Source of the DNA: Gemmatimonadota bacterium
Lineage (GTDB): Bacteria > Latescibacterota > UBA2968 > UBA8231
Direction of reading: 5' to 3'
DNA: 64,000 nucleotides
Assembly: GCA_009840005.1 (NCBI GenBank)
Contig: VXOR01000019.1
Coordinates: 51,390 to 115,389 of the forward strand
Shown here: positions 7,576 through 16,201 of the stretch, in pieces
Layout: every line of letters begins with the position of its first letter
Position numbering within the stretch: position 1 is the first letter of the stretch
The notes under the pieces: generated by a model
Told to the model about the DNA's origin: nothing
The model's input: the letters and a program-made list of their open reading frames with translations, nothing else
Database searches by the model: none
Program-made: the position numbers and the translations under genes

Positions 7576-10176
7576 CTAAGACGCCAGCCCATCGAGCAAA
7601 TACTGCTGTATCCGCTCGAGTTCCTTGTGGCTGGCGATCTTCTGTCCCTCGGCATCGACGATGTAGAAGGAATCTTGCGCCCGCGCCGCCACCGTGTTGA
7701 TAATGGCGCGGTGGATGTCGAGATCCAGCTCGTCCAGCAGGTACGCGATTCTGTACAGCAGGCCCACGGTGTCTTGGGCTTCGATATCGACGACCGTGTA
7801 GCGGGCTGAGATGTGATTGTCAAACGCAATGCGCGGCGGCTGGTCGTACTGCCGCTGGCGGCGGCGGCGATCCCAACTGCTGCTGTACTTCGCTATCAAG
7901 TCGCGAGCCTTGAGCCGCAGCGAAATAACCTCGGCCACCCGCTCGCGCATGCGCTCCTTCTTCCAGTCGGGCAGCACCGGACTGCCGTCGATGTTGGTCA
8001 CCTGGAAAATGTCGAGTACCACATCGTCGGCGCGGGTATTGACATCCGCGCGGAGGATGTTGATGTCGTTGACGGCCAAAGCGCCGCAGATCTTGGCCAT
8101 GAGCTGGCGCTGATCGCGGGTGCAGACGACGACCTCAGTGTGCCCCTCGTGCTCGATAAATTCCAAGACAAAAGGCTGCTCCCGGCTCAGGCGGGCGATC
8201 ATCTCTAGATGCACCTTAATCTGCGCGCGGTTGTAGGCCACCAAATAGCTAGGGGGTAGCTGATCAATGTGCTCTTGGAACTGGACGACGCGCTGGGCCG
8301 GCCAATGGCCCTCGATGTGATCGAGGTGCTCGTCGAGTCTCTGACGTGCGCGCTGTTTGGCCTCTAGCGCCTCCCGGTCCGAGTGCAGTTGCTCGGCCGT
8401 CTTGTAGTACAATTCCCACAGCAAGGCCCCTTGCCAATCGGTCCACGCGTCGGGCGCAACCGCCGACAGGTCGGCGTATGAAACCAGGTAGAGCGCGCGC
8501 AGCCATTCCGCGTTGGCGAACAGTCCGGCAAACTCGGCGATCATCTCGTAGTCGTCGAGATTGCGCCGCCTAGAGATCAGCACCATGTCTTGGTGGTGCT
8601 CCACGAGGAAGCGCAGCATGGACCGCTCTTCTGGAGACAGCCCCATCCGCTCGCCCAGTTCCTCGGTCATCTCAATGCCGCGCGCGATGTGGTCGTCGCG
8701 CTTCCACTTGCCCACATCGTGCAAGAGCACCGCGAAGAACAGCAGATCGCGGCGCGTGCATTGAGCGAGGATCGCCGACATAGCTCCCTCCTGTTGCCCA
8801 AGAGCTTCCAAATTTTCCAGCGCGACCAGTGTGTGCTCATCGACCGTGTAGATGTGGTAAATGTCGTATTGGACCAAGCAGGTCAGCCGCTCAAACTCGG
8901 GCAAGTACGCGCCCAAAACGCCCAAGTCGTGCATGCGCCGGAGGGTGCGCGCCGTGTGGTATTTGCGCTTGAGTATTCTGAGGAACAAGTCGCGGGCTTC
9001 AGGCAAGCGTCTGAAACCGTCGTTGATCAGCGGCAGACTGGCGCGCACCGCGCTCTGCGCCTGATCGCTCAACTCCAAGTTCTTGGTCTGGGCCGTGAGG
9101 AAAATTTTTAGCAGGCGCAGGGGGTCGGCGGCAAAGTACGCCTCGTCATCGGCGAGGACGATCTCCCCTTCTATCGCGGCCACCCCGCGCTCTAGATACA
9201 TGCTGCGACTGCTGTTGCGCGGCTTGCGCGTCAATTGCTGGAAGGCGCGTTCTACTAGGTAGTGCACGGTGCGTGCATGTAGGTAGTACTCGCGCATAAA
9301 GCACTCGACCGCCAACTCTTGGTCTTGGTCTTCATAGCCCAAGGCGGCTGCGATCTGCGGCTTGAGATCGTGCTCTAGCACGTCGCGCTTGCGGCCCACG
9401 GCAAAGTGGAGCGCGTGCCGCACCCGCCAGAGAAAGGCTCGGCTGTGGGCGAGGCTCTTGCTGCCGCCATCGAGATGCTGCGCGTACAAATCGCCATACT
9501 CGGGCGCTTTGGCCTTGGCCTTGAGCGCCCATTCAAACATCTGTATCTCGCGCAAACCCCCAGGGCTCTCCTTGACATTCGGCTCTAAAAGCTGAACGGA
9601 TTGCCGCGCTTCGCGCTGCTGCTGACGCAGCCGATTCAGCTCGGCGACCGTGCGCTTGGGCACGCGCTTGTAGAGCCGCTGTTGGAACTGGGCAAAAAGC
9701 GCGGCGTCGCCGGCCAGCAGGCGGCCGTCCATCATCGCAGTGCGCGATTCCAGATCTTCGCGCACCGCCCTGACCACGTCGTCCAACGTGCGGCTGCTGT
9801 GCCCGACCTCAAACCCCAAGTCCCACAGCGGATTGAACACACCCGCTACTACTGCGGGCACTTTGTCTTGGCTTTTGGCGAACAGGAATAGTAAGTCAAC
9901 GTCAGAGTGCGGTGCCATTTCGCAGCGGCCATACCCGCCCAGTGCCACTAGCGCGTGGGGGCCAGCCGTTTGGGGCATGGCGCTCTGGTAGATAGACAGC
10001 ACCACCGCGTCCATAGCCTCGGCGATCCGCCGGGCCACGGTCTGCCCATCGGCCCCGGCTTGGTGCTCGGCTTCGATCTGCGCGAGGGCCTCTTGCCACA
10101 GCGGCCGCAGGGATTCCCCCATCGGTGCGGGGGGCATTTCTTTTAGCGAGTCGGCAAATGTTTCTGCAAATCCCAT
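7576..10176 (-). CDS. glnD: GlnD, bifunctional uridylyltransferase/uridylyl-removing enzyme
   Basis: GlnD senses glutamine and adds or removes UMP on PII proteins, controlling nitrogen assimilation. From the ATG at 10176 it has 866 residues, the normal size. The nucleotidyltransferase motif GGYGRCEMAPHSDVDLLFLF lies near 80-99, a central HD domain shows LLHDVGKWKRDDH and a VEHHQDM motif, and two C-terminal ACT domains (starting near HTEVVVCTRDQRQLMAKICG and YTVVDIEAQDTVGLLYRIAY) complete the set. The longer frame starts with a TTG at 10188; the ATG has GGAG five bases upstream and is preferred. No glnB or glnA is adjacent, though an ammonium transporter lies at 34.5 kb. Confidence 0.95.
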   Translation of the reverse strand: MGFAETFADSLKEMPPAPMGESLRPLWQEALAQIEAEHQAGADGQTVARRIAEAMDAVVLSIYQSAMPQTAGPHALVALGGYGRCEMAPHSDVDLLFLFAKSQDKVPAVVAGVFNPLWDLGFEVGHSSRTLDDVVRAVREDLESRTAMMDGRLLAGDAALFAQFQQRLYKRVPKRTVAELNRLRQQQREARQSVQLLEPNVKESPGGLREIQMFEWALKAKAKAPEYGDLYAQHLDGGSKSLAHSRAFLWRVRHALHFAVGRKRDVLEHDLKPQIAAALGYEDQDQELAVECFMREYYLHARTVHYLVERAFQQLTRKPRNSSRSMYLERGVAAIEGEIVLADDEAYFAADPLRLLKIFLTAQTKNLELSDQAQSAVRASLPLINDGFRRLPEARDLFLRILKRKYHTARTLRRMHDLGVLGAYLPEFERLTCLVQYDIYHIYTVDEHTLVALENLEALGQQEGAMSAILAQCTRRDLLFFAVLLHDVGKWKRDDHIARGIEMTEELGERMGLSPEERSMLRFLVEHHQDMVLISRRRNLDDYEMIAEFAGLFANAEWLRALYLVSYADLSAVAPDAWTDWQGALLWELYYKTAEQLHSDREALEAKQRARQRLDEHLDHIEGHWPAQRVVQFQEHIDQLPPSYLVAYNRAQIKVHLEMIARLSREQPFVLEFIEHEGHTEVVVCTRDQRQLMAKICGALAVNDINILRADVNTRADDVVLDIFQVTNIDGSPVLPDWKKERMRERVAEVISLRLKARDLIAKYSSSWDRRRRQRQYDQPPRIAFDNHISARYTVVDIEAQDTVGLLYRIAYLLDELDLDIHRAIINTVAARAQDSFYIVDAEGQKIASHKELERIQQYLLDGLAS

Positions 10177-10214
10177 ACGTGCTCCCAATCAAAATTTGTT
10201 AAATATACGGCGCG

Positions 10215-10243
10215 GTAGGGGGCGGTTTCAAACCGCCCCCTAC
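10215..10243. repeat. dispersed palindrome, GGGGCGGTTT type (copy 1)
   Basis: Perfect 14-base arms (GTAGGGGGCGGTTT, and its complement at 10230-10243) around a single C. The same core recurs at 44781-44803, and a related design occurs at 63869-63896. All copies are intergenic, as expected of a REP-like or terminator-derived element. Confidence 0.75.
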
Positions 10244-10270
10244 TTGACAGACAGGAATACTGTCTATACT
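10244..10270 (+). promoter_or_regulatory. candidate promoter with inverted repeat upstream of the porin chimera
   Basis: TTGACA at 10244-10249 and TATACT at 10265-10270 are 15 bases apart, shorter than ideal. Between and overlapping them is a perfect inverted repeat AGACAG-gaata-CTGTCT at 10249-10265, placed where a repressor would block the promoter. A second symmetric site AAAACT-tt-AGTTTT lies at 10305-10318. Both could be operators; which regulator binds them is unknown. Confidence 0.3.
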
Positions 10271-10356
10271 TTTGTTTGATATACAGAACAAAAGATTATA
10301 TAAGAAAACTTTAGTTTTATTAACAGAAAATTTGTAATAGCGATATTACGAATCCC

Positions 10357-11532
10357 ATGCGACACTCTCCCAACAAACCTCATCTCCATATTTTCCAGCC
10401 ACTTATCCTTCTCGCTTTCCTATCCGTGCAGGGCGCAAATGCCTCCGCAAAGCCGTCCTTCCATCTAGAAGGCTACGGCGAGATGCTCTATTCCTACTTC
10501 GATTACGGCCCCGACCAGAAAAGCGGTCCCAACGGTTCCCCTCCAGACAGCCGCGCCATCATCGACATCACCCGCCTCGCACTCGAACTAGAAGTCGAGT
10601 TGCTCAAAAATACCGAGTTGGAAGCCGAGGTGGAATTTGAGCACGGCGGGGCTGGTGCCGCGCTGGAATTGGAGTTTGAGGAATTCGGCGAGTTCGAGCA
10701 GGAAATCGAAAAAGGCGGCGAAGTCATCGTCGAGGAGCTAGCCGTCGAGCGGAAATTCAGCGATGCCTTCCGCGTCCGCTTGGGGCATTTCTACGTTGCT
10801 GTGGGCCACTTGAGCCATCGCTACCATCCCGCCGATTTCTTCGGCTCCCAACGCTCGGAAGCCGAGACTTCCATCATCCCGGCCCTTTGGCACGAGACCG
10901 GCGTGGAGGTCTCCGGGGCCTACCGTAGCTGGCGCTACCAGCTACAGCTAGTCAACGGCTTGGACGCGACCGGTTTCAGCTCGCAAAACTGGATCGTCGG
11001 CGGCCACCAAAAGCGCTTTGAGACGATTCAGGCGACCAATATGGCTTGGGTCGGACGCCTCGATTATCAGTTCGCTCCGCACTGTGTGCTGGGTATTTCC
11101 GGCTATCGCGGCGACAGCGCCGACAACCGCCCCAAACCCGATATGGAAGGCATTGACGCGCACGTCTCCATCGTCGATGTACACGGCAGCTTAGACTGGG
11201 GGCAGACGGGTCCCCACGAGATCGCGGCCCTGGCCAACCAGACCAGCCATCCCTACACGGATCTGCTGTTGCACGATATGGGGGAAGAGTTGGCCGACGA
11301 CCGTCCCGACTTTGAGGCCGATGGCCGCGAGTGGCGCACGCCGCCGCTGTGGGGCATTGGCCTGACGGCAACGGTCAACGGCATTCCAGCGTACCTGCAC
11401 GATGGACGGGCGCGCACGCTGATGGAAGCGGTCATGTTCCACGGCGGCGAGGCGGAAGCAGCGCGGGAATTTGTGCGTCAACTAGACCAAAGCGACCGGG
11501 ACGCGCTCGTGGCCTTTTTGCAGTCGCTGTGA
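10357..11532 (+). CDS. chimeric protein: outer-membrane porin fused to the C-terminal end of a di-haem oxidoreductase
   Basis: A 391-residue frame with an N-terminal signal sequence (hydrophobic stretch LILLAFLSVQGANA). Residues about 30-285 look like a porin beta barrel of the phosphate-selective OprP type, with FHLEGYGEMLYSYFDY and an acidic stretch followed by VRLGHFYVAVGHLSHRYHPA. From about residue 289 the sequence switches to the end of a DUF1111/DHOR di-haem oxidoreductase: YTDLLLHDMG, GREWRTPPLWGIGL and YLHDGRARTL. The haem-binding CxxCH motifs of that family are missing. I infer that a deletion joined a porin gene to the tail of a neighbouring DHOR gene in frame. The product is unlikely to be a normal porin or an oxidoreductase. 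It lies just upstream of the haem-uptake genes, consistent with an ancestral iron-related locus. Confidence 0.65.
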   Translation: MRHSPNKPHLHIFQPLILLAFLSVQGANASAKPSFHLEGYGEMLYSYFDYGPDQKSGPNGSPPDSRAIIDITRLALELEVELLKNTELEAEVEFEHGGAGAALELEFEEFGEFEQEIEKGGEVIVEELAVERKFSDAFRVRLGHFYVAVGHLSHRYHPADFFGSQRSEAETSIIPALWHETGVEVSGAYRSWRYQLQLVNGLDATGFSSQNWIVGGHQKRFETIQATNMAWVGRLDYQFAPHCVLGISGYRGDSADNRPKPDMEGIDAHVSIVDVHGSLDWGQTGPHEIAALANQTSHPYTDLLLHDMGEELADDRPDFEADGREWRTPPLWGIGLTATVNGIPAYLHDGRARTLMEAVMFHGGEAEAAREFVRQLDQSDRDALVAFLQSL

Positions 11533-11596
11533 TTGCGGTTTACAAAAGGAACGATGTAACGAGTTAGTACGACGCTATAACGCAAAAATAAAAAGA

Positions 11597-11704
11597 GGCT
11601 ATTGGCTGCGCCTGCCAGCACTTCGCCAATAGCCCGTCGAGAACTCAGCGCCGATATGCATCCGAACCGGTGTGCGCCGGCCCGGGCATATCCGAGCTTT
11701 TTTT
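11597..11704 (+). promoter_or_regulatory. leader with two hairpins and a T-tract before the TonB receptor
   Basis: First hairpin: GGCTATTGGC at 11597-11606 pairs perfectly with 11625-11634 around an 18-base loop. Second: GATATGC at 11653-11659 pairs with 11686-11692, with an inner CCGG/CCGG pairing, followed shortly by seven T residues at 11698-11704. The second resembles an intrinsic terminator. It may end transcription of the porin chimera or act as an attenuator for the haem-uptake genes, since the receptor starts only 19 bases later. Confidence 0.45.
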
Positions 11705-11722
11705 GTCTCTGTGGAAAACATA

Positions 11723-13951
11723 ATGACTGACGCCCATGCGGTCAAAAAATCCGCAATAAAGAAAGATTGGCTCTGGAAATTACTGCTGAGCGGCACCTGC
11801 CTGACACCGCTCGGTCTAAGCGCCGCTCAGATCGAGGGCCTCATCGCGGACGCCGACGCCGAGCGGCCCCTCGCCAACGCCAACGTCGCAGTCTCCACCG
11901 GCCAGGCGGGCACCGTCACCGACTCGCTAGGGCGCTACGAGCTGGAACTGCCGCCGGGTCGCTATCGGGTCGAGGTCAGCAGAATCGGCTACGGCACCCA
12001 GAGCCGACAGCTAGAACTGCTCGTAGGACAAAACCTGCAACTCGATTTTGCGCTCGACGCGCAAGCCCTGCTCCAAGCGGCCACGCTGATCACGGCAACC
12101 GGCAGACCTAAGTCCGCAGCGGCCCTAACCGTGCCGGTGGCAATCGTCCCCCGAGAAGCTATCGAACTGTCCAGCGCGGAGAATGTCGCGGGCCTGCTCG
12201 AAGATGTGGCCGGACTCAACGTGCATTCCTCGCTGTATGGCTACCTCGGATCTCCGTCCGGCGTCATGATCCAAGGCATCGATCCCAAGCGCATCCTAAT
12301 CCTAGTCGATGGCGAGCGAGTAATCGGCGGTCCGGGCGGAGTGATCGATCTGGACAAGCTACCCGTCAGCAACGTCGAGCGGATCGAAGTGGTGAAGGGG
12401 CCGCACTCCGCTCTGTACGGCAGCGAGGCCATGGGCGGCGTGGTCCACATCCTCACCCGCTCCCCGCAGGAACGAAGCGGCGACGTTCGGTTCAGCTTGG
12501 GGTCCGGGGGCTTGACCGCGCTCGAAGGCCAAGCGGCCCTGACGCGCTCTGGCCTTTCCGCCTCCCTCACCGCTTCCAGAACGGCGCTCGAAGCCCTCGA
12601 TCGCTCCCCAGACGATCCCGACACTGACATCGACGCCTACACTCAGCGCTTCACGCAAGGGAAACTGCGCTGGGAAGCGCAGCCCAACCTGTTGCTGCAA
12701 GGCTCGGCGCGCTGGCTTTCGCAAAACGAGGAGGGGGTTTCCAGCCAGTACTTCGCCCCGCTCGACAAAACCTACGTATGGCGCTATCCCGATCAGGTCC
12801 AGCGGGTGGACCTCGGGGCCGAGGCCGAGTGGCAGTGGGCTGAAGGAAGCACGGCCAATGCCGACATCTTCCGCACCTATTTCGACAAACTGAGCAGAGA
12901 GGAACTAATCGGCAGCCGCCAAGTGCGAGACCGGTCCACCGACAACGTGCTGACGAAGTACCAACTGCGCACCACCCACCTGTTGCGGCGCACGCATATC
13001 CTCACGGCCGGATTGAAACACACGCGCGAAGAACTCGAAGTCGCGCTCGAACGCACCCTGCCTTTAGGCGAACAACAACACACGGTGGAAGTGCCGCCAT
13101 CGAACGTAGATGTTGCGGAGGCCTACATCCAAGACGACTGGCAGGTAGCGGAAAACACCGGCGTCGTGTGGGGTGCCCGCTATCAGTGGCACTCGCGTTA
13201 CGGGTTCCATCTGACGCCAAAAGTTTCCTTTGCCCAGCGACTTTCTGAGAGCTTGAGGGTGCGGGCCTCGTACGGCGCTGGATACCGCGCCCCTTCCCTA
13301 AAGGAACTCCACTTCGTCTTTGACCACAGCAATCTGGGCTACAAGGTGTTGGGCTCCCCCTCGCTGAAACCGGAACGGACCTGGGGACTGAACGTGGGCG
13401 CGGAGTTTGAGCCGATGGAGGTGCTGGACCTGCGCGTCAATTACTTCCACAACCGCCTGCGCAACCTCATCCAAACCGTGTTCGATCCCACCCAAAGTTC
13501 CGGCGCGGTGGCGATCTACGCGTACGACAACGTGGGCCGCGCCACAACTCGCGGGATCGAGTTCGGCCTGAGTGCCCAGCTCGGCGACCGGCTCGCGGTC
13601 AACGGCGGCTACACCTACCTGCGGGCACGCGATCAAGATGCCCAGCGCGACCTGCCGGGACGGCCGCGCCACGCCCTGCGCGTCCGCGCGAAGTGGACGA
13701 CGCCTTGGGAGGGTCGGCTAGAGATCAAACTGCGCCGCGACAGCGCGGTGTGGGCCGATTCCGAGGGCACCCTGCGGTCGCCGGCTGGAGAAGAGTGGGA
13801 CGTAAACGCAGAGCAGCCGCTGTGGGGGCCCGTCGCCCTGCGACTGGGCATTGAAAACCTCCTCGACAACCGCAGAGACCTAGATAATCCCGGCGACCTG
13901 CGCTCACTGAGAGGCCGAGCCGTGCGCGGCGGCCTGCGAGTGCAGTTGTGA
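11723..13951 (+). CDS. TonB-dependent outer-membrane receptor, probable haem/HmuR-type
   Basis: A 742-residue TonB-dependent transporter. After a signal sequence (WLWKLLLSGTCLTPLGLSAA) there is a carboxypeptidase-regulatory-like domain at about 35-115 (IEGLIADADAERPLANANV), a plug domain at about 120-240 (VKGPHSALYGSEAMGGVVHI), then a 22-strand-type barrel ending in GGLRVQL. These receptors import iron complexes or haem across the outer membrane using TonB energy. Position directly upstream of HmuY, HemS and HmuTUV genes argues for haem as substrate. The upstream frame opens at 11672, but the ATG at 11723 places the signal sequence properly. No TonB/ExbBD genes are seen in the window. Confidence 0.9.
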   Translation: MTDAHAVKKSAIKKDWLWKLLLSGTCLTPLGLSAAQIEGLIADADAERPLANANVAVSTGQAGTVTDSLGRYELELPPGRYRVEVSRIGYGTQSRQLELLVGQNLQLDFALDAQALLQAATLITATGRPKSAAALTVPVAIVPREAIELSSAENVAGLLEDVAGLNVHSSLYGYLGSPSGVMIQGIDPKRILILVDGERVIGGPGGVIDLDKLPVSNVERIEVVKGPHSALYGSEAMGGVVHILTRSPQERSGDVRFSLGSGGLTALEGQAALTRSGLSASLTASRTALEALDRSPDDPDTDIDAYTQRFTQGKLRWEAQPNLLLQGSARWLSQNEEGVSSQYFAPLDKTYVWRYPDQVQRVDLGAEAEWQWAEGSTANADIFRTYFDKLSREELIGSRQVRDRSTDNVLTKYQLRTTHLLRRTHILTAGLKHTREELEVALERTLPLGEQQHTVEVPPSNVDVAEAYIQDDWQVAENTGVVWGARYQWHSRYGFHLTPKVSFAQRLSESLRVRASYGAGYRAPSLKELHFVFDHSNLGYKVLGSPSLKPERTWGLNVGAEFEPMEVLDLRVNYFHNRLRNLIQTVFDPTQSSGAVAIYAYDNVGRATTRGIEFGLSAQLGDRLAVNGGYTYLRARDQDAQRDLPGRPRHALRVRAKWTTPWEGRLEIKLRRDSAVWADSEGTLRSPAGEEWDVNAEQPLWGPVALRLGIENLLDNRRDLDNPGDLRSLRGRAVRGGLRVQL

Positions 13952-13999
13952 GAGCAATAATTCGACTTCACCATTCACTATCCCAAGGAGGGACACATC

Positions 14000-15118
14000 A
14001 TGCAACGCATTCGCTTTACCATCTTTATCACTTTGCTATCGGCACTGAGCGCACCGGCCTTTGGCAAATCGACCACCCAGCTCGACAACGGCGATTTTCT
14101 CACAGTGATCGACGCTACGGCGGGCGGCGCTTTTACCACGGAGCCCCACGACTTCACCTACTTCAGCTTTGAGGACCAAGACGTAGTCGCGCTCACCGAT
14201 GCCGAAGCGGCCGAGTCGGCCGAGTGGCACATCGCCTTCAAGCGCAGCAATATCCTGCTCAACGGCGGCATCAGCGGCCCCGGCAACGTCAGGGGCTTTG
14301 ATTTTAACGGGGCCGAGGACATCGTTTCGGAAGCAGCCTTCGACGCGATAACCTCGACGGACATCCCCACTGCCGACGCCTTCATCGCCGACGGGCCGGC
14401 CTACGCCATTAGCGCGTGGTACTCGTACAATTCGTCCTCGCATCGCATCGAGGCCCCCGGCCACGCCTACGAGTTGCGTACCTCCGACGGCCAGTTCGCC
14501 AAATTCGTCGTCGATTCGATAGAAGGGGCCGGCCGCTCGGACGCCGGCCGCATCACCTTCCGCTGGGTCGTCGCCGACGGCACGAATCTGACGGGCGCAG
14601 CGCGTAGCGCCACCGTAGATGTGAGCGGGGGCGAGGAGGTGTACTTCAGTCTGAGTTCGGGAGAACAGGTCACACCAGCCGATCCAAGCACCTCCACAGA
14701 CTGGGATCTCCATTTCTCCGGCTACATCATCCGTCTCAACGGTGGCATCAGCGGCTCTGGTCAGGGCGGCGCGTTCCCCGCCTATCAGACCGATCAATCC
14801 TTCGAGGACATCGCCGAGGCCATGGGATTCGGATACTTCGCCGACAAATCAGGCTCGGCCTTCAGCAGCGACAGCGGCGAGTGGTACCGCTACGACAGCA
14901 CCACCCACGTCCTATCGACGCGGAATCACGTGTACGTCATCGACACCGGCGACGGGTTCTACAAGATGCAACTTCTCAGCTATTACCGAGAGGTCGAAGG
15001 CTCGCCAGTATCGGGATTCATCTCCTTCCGCTGGCGTCCGCTCACAGACGAGCCGGGGACCGCAATCCAGTCTTCGAGTTGGGGCCAACTCAAGGCACAC
15101 ATCTGGGACTCAAACTAA
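14000..15118 (+). CDS. hmuY: HmuY-family haem-binding protein with two tandem domains
   Basis: A 372-residue secreted protein with a signal peptide (FTIFITLLSALSAPAFG) and a strong AAGGAGGG ribosome-binding site. HmuY proteins capture haem outside the cell and hand it to the HmuR receptor. Here the domain appears twice: the first copy at about 30-205 contains YFSF, WHIAFKRSNILLNGGISG and FAKFVV; the second at about 205-350 contains YFSL, WDLHFSGYIIRLNGGISG and FYKMQLLSYY. Known HmuY proteins I recall are single-domain, so a tandem arrangement is unusual. No lipobox cysteine is visible, so it may be soluble in the periplasm or secreted. Haem ligands (His or Met) could not be assigned. Confidence 0.8.
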   Translation: MQRIRFTIFITLLSALSAPAFGKSTTQLDNGDFLTVIDATAGGAFTTEPHDFTYFSFEDQDVVALTDAEAAESAEWHIAFKRSNILLNGGISGPGNVRGFDFNGAEDIVSEAAFDAITSTDIPTADAFIADGPAYAISAWYSYNSSSHRIEAPGHAYELRTSDGQFAKFVVDSIEGAGRSDAGRITFRWVVADGTNLTGAARSATVDVSGGEEVYFSLSSGEQVTPADPSTSTDWDLHFSGYIIRLNGGISGSGQGGAFPAYQTDQSFEDIAEAMGFGYFADKSGSAFSSDSGEWYRYDSTTHVLSTRNHVYVIDTGDGFYKMQLLSYYREVEGSPVSGFISFRWRPLTDEPGTAIQSSSWGQLKAHIWDSN

Positions 15119-15142
15119 AACACTCAACTAAAGGGAGATAAC

Positions 15143-16201
15143 ATGACTACCACAGCGCCCGACGTCAGAGGCGATTTCAAGCAACTCTGGAATACTTTTC
15201 GACGTGATAACCCGAGGGTGCGCATCCGCGACGCAGCCGAACAGCTAGGCGTGAGCGAAGCCGAACTGCTGGCCACTTCCTGCGGCGAAAACGCGATTCG
15301 CCTTCAGGCCGATTGGCCGCAGTTCATCCAGCGCCTCGAAAGCCTCGGCCCGGTCATGGCCCTCACGCGCAACGCCCACGCAGTGCACGAAAAACACGGC
15401 GTGTTCCGCAATGTCCACATACACGGCCAGATGGGCTTGGTGCTCGATGAAGGCATTGATTTGCGCCTGTTCCTGAAACACTGGCACCTCGGCTTTGCCG
15501 TCGAGCAGGAAGGCCGCAAAACCACCCTGCACGGCTTTCAGTTTTTCGATCAGCACGGCACCGCAGTCCACAAAGTGTACCTGACTGACGAGAGCGATCA
15601 CGCGGCCTACCAGCAACTAATCGACGAATTCGCCAGCGACGATCAGTCGCCCGTGCAGTGCGTCTGTCCGACCATTCCCGCGGTGCCGGACAAGGCCGAC
15701 GACGCCATTGACGTAGCGGGGCTGGAAGACGCCTGGAACGCCCTTGAAGACACGCACGACTTTCACCGACTTCTCGCCGAGTTCCACGTCGGGCGAGTTC
15801 AAGCCCTGCGCTTGGTCAACGACTCGCTCGCCTGCCGCGTGGATTCATCTAGCCTGAACGAGGTGCTGCATATCGCGGCCCGGGACCAGATCGCCATCAT
15901 GGTTTTCGTCGCCAGTCCCGGCGTCATCCAGATTCACTCCGGCCCGATTCACAACGTCAAATCGACCGGCCCTTGGCTCAACGTCCTAGACGACGACTTC
16001 AACCTACACGTCCGGGAAGACCACTTGGATTCGGCTTGGGTCGTACAAAAACCGACCCGCGACGGCGCGGTCTTTAGTCTGGAATTGTTCGACAGCAAGG
16101 GCGAAACCATTGCCCTACTCTTTGCCCGGCGCAAGCAAGGCCAAGCGACCGTAGCAGCTTGGAATGCCGCGCTGGCCACACTCACGCGAGTATCACCATG
16201 A
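15143..16201 (+). CDS. hmuS: HemS/HmuS-family haem-handling or haem-degrading protein
   Basis: A 352-residue cytoplasmic protein of the HemS/ChuS/HmuS family, which binds imported haem and stores or degrades it. It begins with the usual segment (LWNTFRRDNPRVRIRDAAEQ then LGVSEAELLA) and shows the two-repeat design: DWPQFIQRLESLGPVMALTR with HGVFRNV and HIHGQMGLVL in the first half, and FVASPGVIQIHSGPIHNVK with GPWLNVLDDDFNLHVREDH in the second. An AAGGGAGAT ribosome-binding site precedes the ATG. Its stop overlaps the hmuT start (ATGA), so the cytoplasmic haem handler and the importer are translationally linked. Confidence 0.9.
   Translation: MTTTAPDVRGDFKQLWNTFRRDNPRVRIRDAAEQLGVSEAELLATSCGENAIRLQADWPQFIQRLESLGPVMALTRNAHAVHEKHGVFRNVHIHGQMGLVLDEGIDLRLFLKHWHLGFAVEQEGRKTTLHGFQFFDQHGTAVHKVYLTDESDHAAYQQLIDEFASDDQSPVQCVCPTIPAVPDKADDAIDVAGLEDAWNALEDTHDFHRLLAEFHVGRVQALRLVNDSLACRVDSSSLNEVLHIAARDQIAIMVFVASPGVIQIHSGPIHNVKSTGPWLNVLDDDFNLHVREDHLDSAWVVQKPTRDGAVFSLELFDSKGETIALLFARRKQGQATVAAWNAALATLTRVSP

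Noticed and set aside
11533..11722. cobalamin or other known riboswitch upstream of the TonB receptor
   Set aside because: No B12-box or other conserved riboswitch core could be found; only hairpins are reported.
13725..13974. minus-strand frames opposite the receptor gene
   Set aside because: Composition-driven shadows without conserved motifs.
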